Positions 35,776-56,159 of a stretch of 64,000 bases of DNA are shown piece after piece. The notes below the pieces were generated by a model. That model searched no databases and was not told the DNA's origin. It saw nothing but the letters and a program-made list of their open reading frames with translations. This DNA is from Sacculina carcini (Eukaryota > Arthropoda > Thecostraca > Sacculinidae). The DNA lies in NCBI GenBank assembly GCA_916048095.2, contig OU696590.1:6929052-6993051 (forward strand). The letters are read 5' to 3'. The position numbers and the translations under genes are program-made. Position 1 is the first letter of the stretch; each line of letters starts with the position of its first letter.

Positions 35776-36471
35776 CATACATCGGCATAGTGTATTTGTT
35801 ATAGCGCATATAAATACACAAACAGACGACAAATACAAAACATTTATTCACCGTGATAGAAGATAAGTAAGATACAAAAACAAATACATGATTCCCAAAA
35901 TTAATACGGACGCAGGCAAAAAACGATTGAATTATAAAGTATCGACCTATAGAGATTTATGTTGTGCTACACTGTTTACCTTCAATATGTCTTTATAAGG
36001 AGTGTTTTTTATTAATTGTACTTTCTACCGTGTATACGTATTGCGACATGAATAATTTATTATGCGCGTGTTTGTATGTACATTGTATTTTGTTACATAT
36101 ATTTTGTATGTGTGTGTGTGTGCGTGTCTGTTTTGTTGTTGTTGTTGTTCTAGTAACATTGTGCTGAAAAGCCTAAGAAAGGATGCTCAATAAAGCAATT
36201 TACTTTACTTTACTTTACAAATGAGCGAACACAGATTAATAGAAATCATTCGCAATGATGAATTACAAATGCTGCACTGTTTAGCAGTGTATTTCATGTC
36301 TGTCCACTCAGTGGTTATTATAGACAATGTTACAATGTTGTAAAATAAATTATGTATGGACAAAAACGCGTAATAATATCATAACATTGGGCGATATAAA
36401 TGTCAAAGGGAATTAAATGAAGTGTCGAATCACACATGATCCACATAAAAGCGTACATCATTTTGATATAT

Positions 36472-37440
36472 AACATACACAAATAAACATATAACAAACA
36501 CAAATATACATATAACAAACACAAATATACATATATCATACACACATATACATATAACATATACAAATATACATATAACATACACAAATATACATATAAC
36601 ATATGCAAATATACATATAACATACACAAATATACATATAACAAACACAAGTATACATATAACATACACAAATATACATATAACACACAAAAATATACAT
36701 ATAACACACAAAAATATACATATAACATACACAAATATACATATAACACACACAATTATATATATAACATACACAAATATACGTATAACATACACAAATA
36801 TACGTATAACATAAACAAATATACGTATAACATACACAAATATACATATAACATACACAAATATACATATAACATACACAAGTATACATATAACATACAC
36901 ATATACATATAACAAACACAAATATACACATAACATACACAAATGTACATATAACATACACAAATATACATATAACAAACACAAATATACATATAACATA
37001 CACAAATATGCATATACCATACACAAATATACATATACCATACACAAATATACATATAACATACACAAATATACATATAACATACACATATACATATAAC
37101 AAACACAGATATACATATAACATACACAAATGTACATATAACATACACAAATATACATATAACAAACACAAATATACATATAACATACACAAATACACAT
37201 AACATATAGAAATATACATATAAAATACACAAATATACATATAACAAACACAAATATACATATAACACACACACATACACATATAACATACACAAATATA
37301 CATACACAAATATACATATAACATACACAAATATACATATAACACAAATATAAATATACATAAACACACCTGTTATCAAACATATGTATACACAAACATA
37401 AACATACATACATATATGCAAAAACATAGCGAATTCACGT
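36472..37440. repeat. AT-rich minisatellite, 21-bp unit
   Basis: Unit close to TATACATATAACATACACAAA, about 45 copies with small changes. Long Tyr/Cys/Ile/Val ORFs on the minus strand come from the repeat. Confidence 0.93.
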
Positions 37441-38030
37441 ATAACTTAAGTGTTGAATAAAAGCAAGGTGTATCAGACCTGCATGTGAGACCGACGAACG
37501 TGAATACTAGGGGTGACCCCGTTTCTCACGCTCTTACATCGTAAACTTTCCTATAATATTCATTCGCCATCAATTGTTTTCTGTTGCATTTTAAGCTCAT
37601 ATCTTCACACCTATCATGCTATAAATGTGCGTTTTTGCCGTATTCGATGGCATATGTGTTTGCTTGTTGTGTGTTGACTTGCTGTGTTTTGATCGTATTT
37701 TTATCTTTCTTATCTTATCTTTCTTCTCTTCTCCTATCAATCTGTGTGAATTTCCTATCTCCTTTCTCTCACATCCTACTATCGCTTACTGTTATTGTGT
37801 ATTCACTGTTGTCTAATTTGTGCTTGTGTTCGCGTATGAGCGCTATACAAATACATTGTTATTTTTGTTGTAGGTGTACTGCGGCAATCCACCGTTCTGA
37901 AAGCAAATATGCCTTACTTCGACTTCAAACAATGCGACAGAAACATGACCGGATACGACACTTTCTGACCTTCTGAGGGAGAGATAACCTTCTGACATAT
38001 TAACTATTTGAATATAATTATTAAAATCAC

Positions 38031-38150
38031 CGGAAATATTGCGTGTGAGCGCTTGAGTCAAGTTGGAAGCGAGATCGGGCAGGATGGACGACGCCGATAT
38101 TACAGAGTCGTTAATAACACTGATATTCGCCATGACACGGTAAAAGTCCT
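38031..38150 (-). CDS. candidate extracellular exon of the receptor phosphatase
   Basis: A 120-bp open exon with acceptor (cttacag) at 38151 and donor (g|gtgatt) at 38030, phase 1 in and 1 out, so it joins the transmembrane exon at 35703. It encodes 39 complete codons beginning DFYRVMANISVINDSV, with four N-glycosylation sequons (NIS, NDS, NLT, NIS), as expected of an ectodomain. No domain is recognised. The phase-1 start means at least one more exon lies upstream; I found none between here and the NR2C2AP gene. Confidence 0.5.
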
Positions 38151-38159
38151 CTGTAAGCA

Positions 38160-38765
38160 CAACCAAACAAAACTAAGACTATAATGAAAATATCAAAGCA
38201 GACACAAGAATAGAATCACAATAAATAAATGATACAAAATACAGTGAAAATACATAAACACAGAAAAAATTTCCGTTTCTACTCAAACGTCAAGATACAT
38301 CAGCTTCACTAAATCTATATTCAATATATTGGCACGAGAGTTCAATGGTTACGGGAAGAAATTCAGCGAGTAATAATTCACCCGACTCGAAAGTAGAATA
38401 TACAAAATATACACCAGAAAATGTCTGAGAAATTATTCAGTGTGATTCTTGGATGAATCCCCAAAACGATTCTTCAGTACTCCAGATTTAAAACGCCAAA
38501 TGGGGAGAGCATTTATAAAAAACACCGATTTGTATATATTTCCATGATGCGTATGATTTGAATCAATAGCTCCAGAACTGCCGCGTATAGTATGACTCTA
38601 ATCTGTAAATCTTATATTGGCCAAGATTCGTCAGTTTAAATTTTCATTTATGGGTGAGAAAACAAATAGCGCACATTTAGGCAATTAAAATTATTTGGAA
38701 TTCAGTCTCACCTCAATTAAAATCGTTAGAATCAGCCATAATTTATAAACGTATGTTCAATCGTT
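38160..38765. other. no gene seen
   Basis: AT-rich, no exon-like open segment on the minus strand, although an upstream phosphatase exon is required somewhere. Confidence 0.55.
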
Positions 38766-38769
38766 GTTG

Positions 38770-39779
38770 TTTTTACATCCTCCTCGCTTAACACCTCCGC
38801 TGCTCCCTTTACCCCTATCTCAAAGTGTTCGCGATCTCGGAGTCATTCTTGATTCCTCACTTTCTTTTTCTGCAAATATTTCTGCTGTTGCTCGCACTTG
38901 TCATCTCATTCTACGTTCGCTATATCCTATCCGCCCTTTTCTCGACCGTCCCTCAGCTATTAAACTGATTCATTGTTTCATCTTTTCAAGAATCAACTAC
39001 TGCAGTTCTTTATATTTCCATGTACCTCGCTCCTCTCTGAAAATCCTGCAACATGTCATTAATAAATCTTGTCGTTTCGTGTTTTCTCCTTCCCACTTTC
39101 GTCATACCTCACCCTATCTCTACAATCTTCGATGGCTTCCGATCATCCCTCGCATCCACTTTAAAATTTGCTGTCTTGTTTATAAGCTTTTACACTACAC
39201 CCGGCAACCTACATACCTCTCGCAGCTTCTTACACTCTCTAATAACTTTCTTTCCCGTCATCCTCTTCCTTTATCTTGTCCACGAGCTTTCAATGAATCT
39301 ACCTGGTCTAGTAAATCCTTCCCTTTCTTTGCTCCACGCTTGTACAACTCTTTTCCCTCCCATGTTATCTCCTCCACATCCTTATCATCGTTTTCCTCTT
39401 CTTTGCGCAATCATCTCTTTGATAAATCCTTTGATCATGACTCTCACTCTCTTACTCCTTACGCTTCGCTCTGAGCTGTCATACCGTACCCGTCTCGCGT
39501 GATATATTTACTAGAAGTTTTCTTGTTGTTTTTTATGCTCTTTCTTACTGCCATGTTTCAATTTGGCGGTGTGTGTGCATGAGCATGTTTGTGTGCGTGT
39601 GTGTGTGTGTGTGTTTGTGTGAGTGTGTGTGCTTGTGGGTGTGTGTATTGTCCGCATGTTTGTTTTCCCTAAGCGGCGTGTCTTACATATTTGTTTATAT
39701 TTTTGCACCAAGATTTCTCTTTTCGCGCGTGTGTTTTAATGTGCGCTATACAAATAAACGTTAATAATAATAAATAAAA
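38770..39779 (+). mobile_element. 5'-truncated L2/CR1-like LINE, reverse transcriptase C-terminus and 3' end
   Basis: An open frame to 39474 reads SVRDLGVILDSSLSFSANI, ILRSLYPIRPFLDR, INYCSSLYFHVP, LRWLPIIPRIHFKICCLVYK and FDKSFD, the C-terminal region of L2/CR1-type ORF2. The 3' UTR includes a (GT)n run and ends GCGCTATACAAATAAACG plus (TAA)n. The open frame implies a fairly recent insertion, next to the phosphatase ectodomain exon. Confidence 0.8.
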
Positions 39780-39813
39780 AAAATCGACACAAAAATGTAT
39801 AAATGTATTTTCA

Positions 39814-41918
<2,105 letters not shown>

Positions 41919-41929
41919 CTCTTCATTGC

Positions 41930-43090
41930 TCGAGGCAATACAGCATATCTGGCGAGAGAAACAGGTCGCTCAATTCACGAAACACAGCTACAAAGCGAAC
42001 CAACACAAGCTGAAGGATGAATATCCACAAAAAATTGTGACCATGAACATTTAAAGTGTAGTTCCCCATGTTTCACCAAGCCCTCGCATATTTTTATTTA
42101 GCTCCGCACTGAAAGAATCCTTGCGCCGCCACTGCCGCAGAAAATGACGTCAGAAAAATATTCCTCAAGTCATAGTCTATATACGATATGCGGTTAGTGA
42201 ATTTGCAAACAAAATGAGCTCGCAAAATCACAAATAATATTAACATTTTAACCAAAAAATTCAGGGGAAAATTGCATATTTGTATTATACCATTTTTTGT
42301 AATAGCAGGATCCGTGTGTAGAGAAAATTTTCATATCTATGTATAAGATGTTAAACCGATGCGAAATGTCAAAATGAAAAAATATATATAGTAAAAACAA
42401 CGGATAGTTTAAACATGTATTTCCTTATAAGGGTGTCGGGAACTTCTAAAAGGCTTGCCAAGGATGCCGCAAAGGTTGGTAACCAATGGATTACAGTCTC
42501 AAACACAGAATGAGCATTCGAATACCCGAATAATAATATATGATTAAACATCGCTGTGACATTATCACCGATATATTAAGCACTTGCGTTTCAACATGTT
42601 CAATTATTTTGTCGTTCCATACACACACACAAAAGTATATCCCAGACCTATATATATCCTCGTGACAGATACATATATGCATCCTCAACCAATATTATCC
42701 AATATCAACAGACGCATTAACAGATATTGGACGCACATTTCTAGCGCGAAATTTGCCAAGCAAAAGAGACACACACAAATGCAACCGATATTGCCACACG
42801 AGCGTGTGAAGTAATGCGCAACAAAAACGCACGAGCCAACGAGAAAACATGAAAAAACAAGGACATATTTTATCATTGATAATACACAACAGACACGACA
42901 CACACACACAAACAATGGATGTAAACTTTTCAATCAACTTCCTACATTTAAACCAATATTAAGAAACATTAACTGACTTTCCTGTTGTTTCTGTTCTCGT
43001 GGTCGCGTATAACCGTGTTTTCTACTATCAGCTGGCTATATATGAGTATTTAGCTCTTGTCTCCGTTTTGTATTTTTGCCAAGTTTGTCA
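41930..43090. other. intergenic, no gene seen
   Basis: AT-rich DNA between NR2C2AP and UBE3C. The NR2C2AP promoter should lie in its left part. Confidence 0.55.
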
Positions 43091-43215
43091 TTACTGTTCA
43101 TGTGAGAATTGTGTTTGATATTGGTTCGTCAGGGAGCTGTGGCTCGACGAATTGATGCCTCTCACCACTGCTATGTTACTGTTGCTTGTTGATGACGGCA
43201 ATAAACTTGAAATTA
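43090..43215 (+). mobile_element. LINE 3' tail
   Basis: A sequence of the type GGCTCGACGAATTGATGCC...GGCAATAAACTTG resembles the 3' UTR of the LINE at 15-21 kb (there GGCTCGATGAACTCTTGCC...GGCAATACACG). Only the 3' end is present, followed by (CA)n. Confidence 0.5.
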
Positions 43216-43281
43216 ATACACAAACACACACACAGGCAGACACACACACACACACACACACACACAGGCAGACAGTCTAGG

Positions 43282-46200
43282 CTAGCTGAGCTCGAAGCCA
43301 GGTTCTGCCTCGATGGCGTATATCAGCTTATCACGCAAAAGTTGCAGCGTCTTGTACTCGGGCAGCTTGAGCAGGTTCATGCAGGTACTGGCCGAGGGAA
43401 GACGGTGTTCATCTCGATCTTCCGCTCCCGCCGAGTGAATGCAGAACGCAGGGTTGAGCTCGGAGAAGCCCAGCAGAGGAGGACGCGAACAGGCGGTGAC
43501 AAAACGCAACAGTTGACAGCGATGTTGCTCGTGCATTTCGTCCACCACGCGCCAGAAATTGACAATGACCGCGTGCGAGGCCGAGTAACCGCCGCTGTAG
43601 TTGGTATGCGCGCGCAGGTCGTCCACATTGACAGGCACCGGCGCGCCAGATACTAGAGTCTGCAGCTCATTGTGGTCGAACATTTGTAGCCAGTGTAACG
43701 GCACCACCTCAGCCAGACCGGCTCTCAGAGCAGAACATTGTCGTTCTATCTGTCGGTTCAACTTGAAATCGGCCATCAAATGCACATATTCAATGCAATT
43801 ATCGGCTGTCACAGCGATACTAGCTCCACCTGGCTTCAACTCCACCACACGACCTGTTCCCAGTTGAGAAACGTGCACGCTAAAGTCAAGTCCTAGCTCA
43901 CATAAGTCGCCAGCATATTGCCCACTACACACAAACATCAGGTGCCGATGTAGCTCGGGATCCAGGGACTGCAGGTAGTGCAGATCCACCTTCTCACAAC
44001 GACGACCCAACAGCTTGACGAGGAAGAACGCCGCCATGGGAAGTTCCACCTGCAACTGCTCATAAATGGCCTTGCCCAGCGCGCGACCGATGAAGTGGTA
44101 GTGCGTGGCAGGATCCTCAACTAACATGCCCACCTGAGGGTTGGGGTACAGCTGCTGCTGCCGCTCCTGACCCTGTGTCACGCAGAAAAAACCACGATTG
44201 GGATCGAAAGCAGTGCGCAGCAGTTCGCTGAGAAACTCACGGAAAATTCCGCCTCCATCAATGCCCGGTTCATCCAGTCCCTTGGCGTTGATCATAGCAA
44301 CACGCATGCGCGGCTTTAACGTCGGCTCGTTGGCCATGGACAGTTTCTCGAACGCGTCCTCATATAAATAGTTGCGTCGCACTGTGATTGAAATAGCGTT
44401 GCCCCCTCTTCCTCCTCCTGCGCCAACGCCGGCTTCGCTCATGAAATGATCTCTCTCCGACTGCCAGCTCGCTCGCTCCTGCCGTAACAACTCCTGAAAC
44501 AACAACACTCGCTGCCGGAAACTCAGCACAAACGGCAGTCTTCTCAGCAGCAGCAGAGTGCGCACATCTCTCGCTCCAACTGCCCCTCCACTAGGGGCCA
44601 GCTGATCGCGTCCGGCACGCACCTGACGTCCGGCAAAAGGCACAAACTGACGCCGAACAGCCGCCGCTGTTGTACCGGCGCGAAACAACCGCGCCACTTG
44701 GCTAACCCGCTCGGCAGGCAGCGGTTGCAAGCGACACGACCAGTGACCGGCTGGACAGAAGTGCAGTCGTGAGTCGCGTGAGTGAAGGTGCCACAGTAGA
44801 GTGGACACGTGTTGCAAGAGAAACAGCCAGTCTGCAGCAGCGGCCGAGGAAGAGGAGGAAGAGGGGTGTTTGTCCCCGGCGCGGCCCTGCTCGCGCTTCA
44901 TATCAAACAGTGCCGTCGAATAAGAGTCGGGCATTTGGTGATGAACGTCCGGGTAGGCGAGCTCAACAAGACCCAGGTAGACATCGCGCAACACAGCCGA
45001 CACATTGATCAGCCCGGCCAGCGAGAACAAACTGCCACCATCCTCATGCACATGCTGGTCAGACAAGATCGCTGATGTTGCTGATAACTCACTGTCTTGC
45101 AATGTTACCAGCATGTGAGTGGACATGGCGCAAAAAGTGACCAGAAGAGGCACGACCCTATGACGCTCGTGTGGCTCGAGGGCCACGCCGCGTGCCATCA
45201 GCAACAGAAGAGAACGGTCGTCGGTGATTAGTGCCGGAGCTGCCCTGGAACAAGTCTCCACTGCGCGCCACAAACGCAGCAGGAAGCGACGCGAGAATGC
45301 CAGCGTGTACAGCAACATGTGTCTGTGCAGCGCCAAACGCTCACTCTTCAACAAATAATAACACACGCCGCAAACACCGACCACCACACTGCTGTTTGTG
45401 CTCCTGCTGGCACTGAAAACCTCCGCCGGAGAAGCCGAAGATGTGCAGGAAGATAAGACGTCAGGAGATGTAGAACAAGAAACCCAACCGTCAGTATCAC
45501 TGCGAGAATCAGCATGAGAGGCGCTAGTTTCTGCCGAACAATGACAAGTAGCGGAGGAGCATTCCGAATCTATGAGACTTTTGAGCCAGTGTACGTGTGA
45601 GGACGAGTTGAGAAGCTGCAGGGTGTCAGACAACACGTGATGTTGATAATGCTCGGTCGCCATGTTGTCTGCTTCATCATCTTCATCGTCATCATCTTCA
45701 TATTCGTCCGGCTCTGAGTCCGAGTCCACAGGAAGACCAGAGAATGAACCGTCGCTCGAGGAGAGCTTGACATCAGCGTGACATGCACACCAGTCCAGCA
45801 GACAGACATACACGACACTGTCGGCGCGAGACAGACGGTCGCGGCCGGTGGAACTGCACAGTCGCAGCAACACGTAGAGCAGCCACAATCCCGGCGTGAT
45901 AGCACACTGCATCGATCTCCTCTCAGTGTCGATACAGTGAATCAAACTAGGCAGACTCAACGCCTCGCTAGCAACCAGGGCAGGCAGCACGAAATGACGC
46001 ACTTGTGACGAAAGTGGCGCGGCGAGCAGCTGCGACAAAAACGGCGTCAAAATGGTGGCGGTGATATCGTGATTCTTCATCATCATCAACGGACGTACAA
46101 TGAGAGTCAGCAGGGAGTCGGCCAGAGGAACCGGAGCACGGCACCAGTCTTCATCCAGCTCGGGCAGACGACGATCTATCAGGCGACGCAGATGACTCCA

Positions 46201-46782
46201 GTATCCCGCCCTCATCAAGCGAGGCAAAAACGACGCAGCAGTGGCGCGCGACATTGTCAACGACACAAAATCCTCGAGCAGTCGCAACGGCACCGCCAAC
46301 GACACGTTCAGTTGTGGCTCATCGAGAGGAGAGGACAGAGTGCAGGTGACAAGCGCGAGGAGACTACAGTATGTGGCGTCATATTGCGTCCTCAAGCGGC
46401 ACCTCAGTTGCTCATGTCGCAACACCAGTTGTCCCACAGAGATCATTCTTCGGCGGTCGTCGGCGCCGTCATGATACAGCCTAACTAGCTGTCTTATGAG
46501 CCGCGCGACACACTCGACTGATGAAGGAGCACTGTCCGTGGAGATTTGTGCAAGCAACTCGTCAAACTGACGCCGTAGCTCGCGACGCAGCCCCGCTCGG
46601 GCCAGACATCCACGCACAAACGCCTGCACGCGCACGGAAGCGGCCGCTTGCAGTTCCCGCTGTCGACGAAGTTGGCGCTGTTGTTGTGCATGAAGCAGAA
46701 GCTGGTCGCGACCTTGATTAACACTGTGGCCTGCCAGCAGCTGCTCGGGACGTCGTCGATACTCACCCTCGAAGCTGTACAT
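43282..46782 (-). CDS. UBE3C: HECT-type E3 ubiquitin ligase UBE3C (Hul5 family), intronless
   Basis: A single uninterrupted ORF of 1166 residues (human UBE3C 1083). It starts MYSFEGEYRRRPEQLL, as in UBE3C, followed by an Arg/Gln-rich helix and an IQ motif at about residues 47-62 (VRVQAFVRGCLARAG). An acidic Asp/Glu run lies mid-protein. The HECT domain runs from about residue 790 to the end (PRMRVAMINAKGLDEPG, GGGIFREFL, DFKLNRQIERQ). The active-site Cys is 1134 in PSASTCMNLLKLP, and the tail ends GFELS as in the family. The family elongates ubiquitin chains on proteasome-bound substrates. The ORF is much GC-richer than its AT-rich flanks, and (GT)n starts within about 20 bases of the stop. 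The lack of introns beside heavily interrupted neighbours suggests a retrocopy or intron loss. Confidence 0.95.
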   Translation of the reverse strand: MYSFEGEYRRRPEQLLAGHSVNQGRDQLLLHAQQQRQLRRQRELQAAASVRVQAFVRGCLARAGLRRELRRQFDELLAQISTDSAPSSVECVARLIRQLVRLYHDGADDRRRMISVGQLVLRHEQLRCRLRTQYDATYCSLLALVTCTLSSPLDEPQLNVSLAVPLRLLEDFVSLTMSRATAASFLPRLMRAGYWSHLRRLIDRRLPELDEDWCRAPVPLADSLLTLIVRPLMMMKNHDITATILTPFLSQLLAAPLSSQVRHFVLPALVASEALSLPSLIHCIDTERRSMQCAITPGLWLLYVLLRLCSSTGRDRLSRADSVVYVCLLDWCACHADVKLSSSDGSFSGLPVDSDSEPDEYEDDDDEDDEADNMATEHYQHHVLSDTLQLLNSSSHVHWLKSLIDSECSSATCHCSAETSASHADSRSDTDGWVSCSTSPDVLSSCTSSASPAEVFSASRSTNSSVVVGVCGVCYYLLKSERLALHRHMLLYTLAFSRRFLLRLWRAVETCSRAAPALITDDRSLLLLMARGVALEPHERHRVVPLLVTFCAMSTHMLVTLQDSELSATSAILSDQHVHEDGGSLFSLAGLINVSAVLRDVYLGLVELAYPDVHHQMPDSYSTALFDMKREQGRAGDKHPSSSSSSAAAADWLFLLQHVSTLLWHLHSRDSRLHFCPAGHWSCRLQPLPAERVSQVARLFRAGTTAAAVRRQFVPFAGRQVRAGRDQLAPSGGAVGARDVRTLLLLRRLPFVLSFRQRVLLFQELLRQERASWQSERDHFMSEAGVGAGGGRGGNAISITVRRNYLYEDAFEKLSMANEPTLKPRMRVAMINAKGLDEPGIDGGGIFREFLSELLRTAFDPNRGFFCVTQGQERQQQLYPNPQVGMLVEDPATHYHFIGRALGKAIYEQLQVELPMAAFFLVKLLGRRCEKVDLHYLQSLDPELHRHLMFVCSGQYAGDLCELGLDFSVHVSQLGTGRVVELKPGGASIAVTADNCIEYVHLMADFKLNRQIERQCSALRAGLAEVVPLHWLQMFDHNELQTLVSGAPVPVNVDDLRAHTNYSGGYSASHAVIVNFWRVVDEMHEQHRCQLLRFVTACSRPPLLGFSELNPAFCIHSAGAEDRDEHRLPSASTCMNLLKLPEYKTLQLLRDKLIYAIEAEPGFELS

Positions 46783-46849
46783 GACGCCTAGTCACTTATA
46801 CGTCAGCTCTAGTAGTGATGCAACAGCCACATATCATATCAGATCGTTC

Positions 46850-47222
46850 ATATCACATCAGAAGATAGTCGAGATAATGGCCTTTTCAACGGAACTTCCT
46901 GATGTTTTCTCTATGTGTATTTTCAATCTACAATCACAAAACAGTGCTTTTTGTTTGGCACTCAAATAACCAGTTTTCACTTACATATACATATAGCTGT
47001 ATGTATACATATTTAGACTTTATTACACATATAAGAGCACATAATCATACCCTGAATTATTACACAACACATTACACATGATACATACACAGCACATATT
47101 TATCACATAACACAATATACAACTTATTATGCTAGGCAAGTTTTTTGTGCGCACATTTTTACATTCAGCTATATCTTAATTTATGTGTAAATACTTATGT
47201 AAACAGCACACACATATGTTCT
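46850..47222 (+). repeat. duplicated segment R1, copy without S1
   Basis: From ATATCACATCAGAAGATAG to CACACACATATGTTCT this matches 57668-57734 plus 58025-58337 almost base for base. It lies just upstream of the UBE3C start codon, so it may overlap that gene's promoter. No inverted ends; family unknown. Confidence 0.85.
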
Positions 47223-47836
47223 CATCGGAAAGAAGCGAGCGACAAGCTAAAACACAGCCGTCACACCGTACTCGAGCTTCAACCAATAAACAACAACAAC
47301 ACAACTCTCACAACTGGCTTATCGGGAAATATATTCATTTATACATTCCTCCTTGGTCGGCTTATTAACCGCACGTATTTCATTCATCTGTAAACATCAG
47401 AGTTTCAGTGTGATTCCAGTGAAATATTGAATTACCACAGCGTGTCATATGCTCGTAATAGAAAAAACAACAGCCATGAAATCAACTAAATGCCGCGATA
47501 ACATTCGGCCATACACAGAAACATTTAACAGAAAGGCAGTTGTAGCACAGAAATTGCAAATGTTCCTAACGTGAAGCTATCATGTGATGTGTGTGATTGC
47601 TTGTGGTTTACTGTGTGTACATGTGTGTGTGTGTGAGTGAGTGAGTGTATGTGAGTGTATGTCGTTGTATGCTTGCTGTGTTGTCTTAATATGTTGTATG
47701 TTATGTTGTCTTCTGTGCTGTATGTCTGCTGTACTATCTTATTCAATATGTATGTGTGTGTGCGTGTGTATTTTTGTGTTTCTGAGTATGTAAACGTGAG
47801 TGTATGTTTGTGTTTGTGCGTATATGTACTTGTCTG

Positions 47837-47877
<41 letters not shown>

Positions 47878-48049
47878 AGTGTGTGTGTTCGTGATTGTGT
47901 ATGTGTATGACTCTTGTGCTTGAGTGTGTTTGTGTGTGTGTGTGTGTGAGCGCTTTTGAGACCTTCGGGTGAAAAGCGCGATATAAATGTCTTAATGTAA
48001 TGTAATGTAATGTGTATGTGTGACTCGCGTTCGCGTGTTGTGTAGTTCA

Positions 48050-48340
48050 CTCTGTTTGTATGTGTGTGTGTATGTGTGTCATGCTGTCACGTGTTTATGT
48101 CCTGCGGCGGCGAGCTCTTGACCAGCTCGTCGCTGATTGGTTGAATTGTGTGTGACTGTCTGAACTGTGTGTATGCTTGTCCGTGTGTCACGGTGTGAGT
48201 CTGAATGAGTCGTATTCGAAGTGTGGTAGTAATGTGATGTCTTGTAGGCGCGCGTGGGGTATTGATACCCCGTGCATCTGTGTGTAAATATAATTTAGTT
48301 TTATATTGTCTTCTACGGAAGCAATGGCTATGTAGTAGTT
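48050..48340 (+). repeat. dispersed repeat shared with the hAT interior, with hairpin
   Basis: Matches the complement of 18151-18420 in blocks: GCGGCGGCGAG, CTCGCCGCTGATTGGTTG-like sequence, TGTAGGCGCGCGTGGGG and TTCTAC-GAAGCAA. A G/C-rich hairpin lies at about 48246-48275. Confidence 0.65.
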
Positions 48341-48824
48341 ATACATCTAATTTGTTGTTATGAATATTTCAAGCGTCCACGGTAAAATGTTTAGATTATA
48401 CGGCACGCCTCGATGTGAGCCTGTGGTGGTTCTGTAGAACACAATGTGAGCCGTATATTTGTATGTGTGTGTGTGTGTGTGTGTAACTTGCTAGAGTGTG
48501 TATGTGTGAACTGTGTATGAATGAGCGTGTCTCAATGGTTCAGTATGTCATGTTCGTGTCTGTATATGCGCGTCTCTGTGTGTGTGTATGAGTGTGTGTG
48601 TGCCTCAGGTTGTCGAGGGTGTGTTGACGGTGTATATCTGAATGAGTATGTGTGTTGGTGTGTATCGGTATATAAGTTCGTGTTATCCTATCGTTTGAGG
48701 CTGATTCTACCGATAGCTGAAGCGCTGTCAATATAAAGACCAGTTGATTTCTGTATGTGGACCGTTCACCACAAGCCCATCTACAGCGGTGAATGTCGAG
48801 TGAACGTGCTCATAAACAAACCCA

Positions 48825-48895
48825 GTCTAGGATTCGAACCGCGACATACGACATTTCACAGCCTAAGCCACTGAACTACCCGTTAACACTATAGA
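48825..48895 (-). other. tRNA-derived SINE head
   Basis: On the minus strand A-box TAGTTCAGTGG (48878-48868) and a perfect B-box GGTTCGAATCC (48840-48830) are spaced as in a tRNA, but stems do not close well. Most likely a tRNA-derived SINE running toward 48.7 kb. Confidence 0.6.
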
Positions 48896-48899
48896 AATG

Positions 48900-50040
48900 T
48901 TCCCATGACTATAGTCTCAATAATTATTTTCTTATTTATCGATTGCATCCACTTTTGAAACAGAAGATCTCTACAAATGTTGTGCTTGTAAAAATTAATC
49001 TAATTGAAAACAATATACACTGTAAATGATCGAAGATTAACACAAGCTACCTGAGACCATCAAAACATAGGCACAAGATGTTTAAAGCGAGTGTTACGTT
49101 ACGGTATTAAACCCATGGAGGTTCAGACAAAATCCCGTAAAATTACCCCATACTCTGTGACGTCATGAGTGACACCCTTATGGCAATTTATGCTAGCCAG
49201 GTTAGGTTACATATTTGAGGGTCGGATATATGTCTAGACCTCGAATCCATGAGTGCTATGTGCAAGTGCATTCTCTCATGTTCTGCGAAATAGCAGGAGT
49301 TTTCAATGTCAGTGTAATGCGTAAGCATGAGTAAACCATTAATTCATAACTCACCACATGAAATTCAATCATTAGAACATTTCCAAACAAAAAAGAGATG
49401 GATCAGCCATACTACAAAATATGTGCGCAATATTATACCGTCGACTGAAGCTATAAACAAGCATTTAATTATTTCAAAGATGACATACTAATGGTTAATT
49501 TGACGTTTTAAACCATACAAACTAACCTTACCCCGAAAGGAACACCACGATAAAGATGATACAAATTCAGTGCTTTTGCGACATATTAGGAAACGGATAT
49601 ATTCTAGAGCTAACAAAGCTAAAACAATTTTATTCCCAGAATATAACAAACCATTAATTTTAAAAGCTTAGCAGGCCTTCAGATTTTTTTCTCAAAAACA
49701 ATCAACAAGACAACCACGATGCCCACGACAGTTTAATAAAACATAAAAATATGAACCAACACACGTACACAAACGAACATTCACCGAAAAAATATCATAA
49801 ATCCACAAAACCAGTTGATAATCAGCGCAATTAAATATCGCAAAATAAATATTTTCCACATGTCGGATACAATAACGACGCGTAGCTTCTGGAAGCTTCT
49901 ATAAGACACTTGATTTCACACAGCTTCCAGGAATATCCTCAACACCTGATTAACACCGATAATTGTAACATTTGTATGAGTTAAACAGTCAGAATTAATA
50001 CTAGAAACACACACACAGACACAAACACACAGACGAAACG
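48900..50040. other. intergenic, nothing recognised
   Basis: AT-rich with no long open frame, no repeat array and no splice-bounded candidate; includes the 3' UTR of ALDH7A1 just left of 50045. Confidence 0.6.
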
Positions 50041-50044
50041 AGCT

Positions 50045-56159
<6,115 letters not shown>

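Noticed and set aside
34875-35851. Ser/Leu/His-rich 225- and 294-codon ORFs
   Set aside because: Mostly the GA/CT array; only the short part at 35553-35703 looks like an exon.
36330-37427. Tyr/Cys/Ile-rich ORFs of 141-327 codons
   Set aside because: Translation of the 21-bp AT-rich minisatellite in three frames.
43377-46721. ORFs of 60-139 codons on both strands
   Set aside because: Shadows of the UBE3C coding sequence.
48825-48895. Functional tRNA gene
   Set aside because: A and B boxes are good but the acceptor, D and T stems do not pair; fits a SINE head better.
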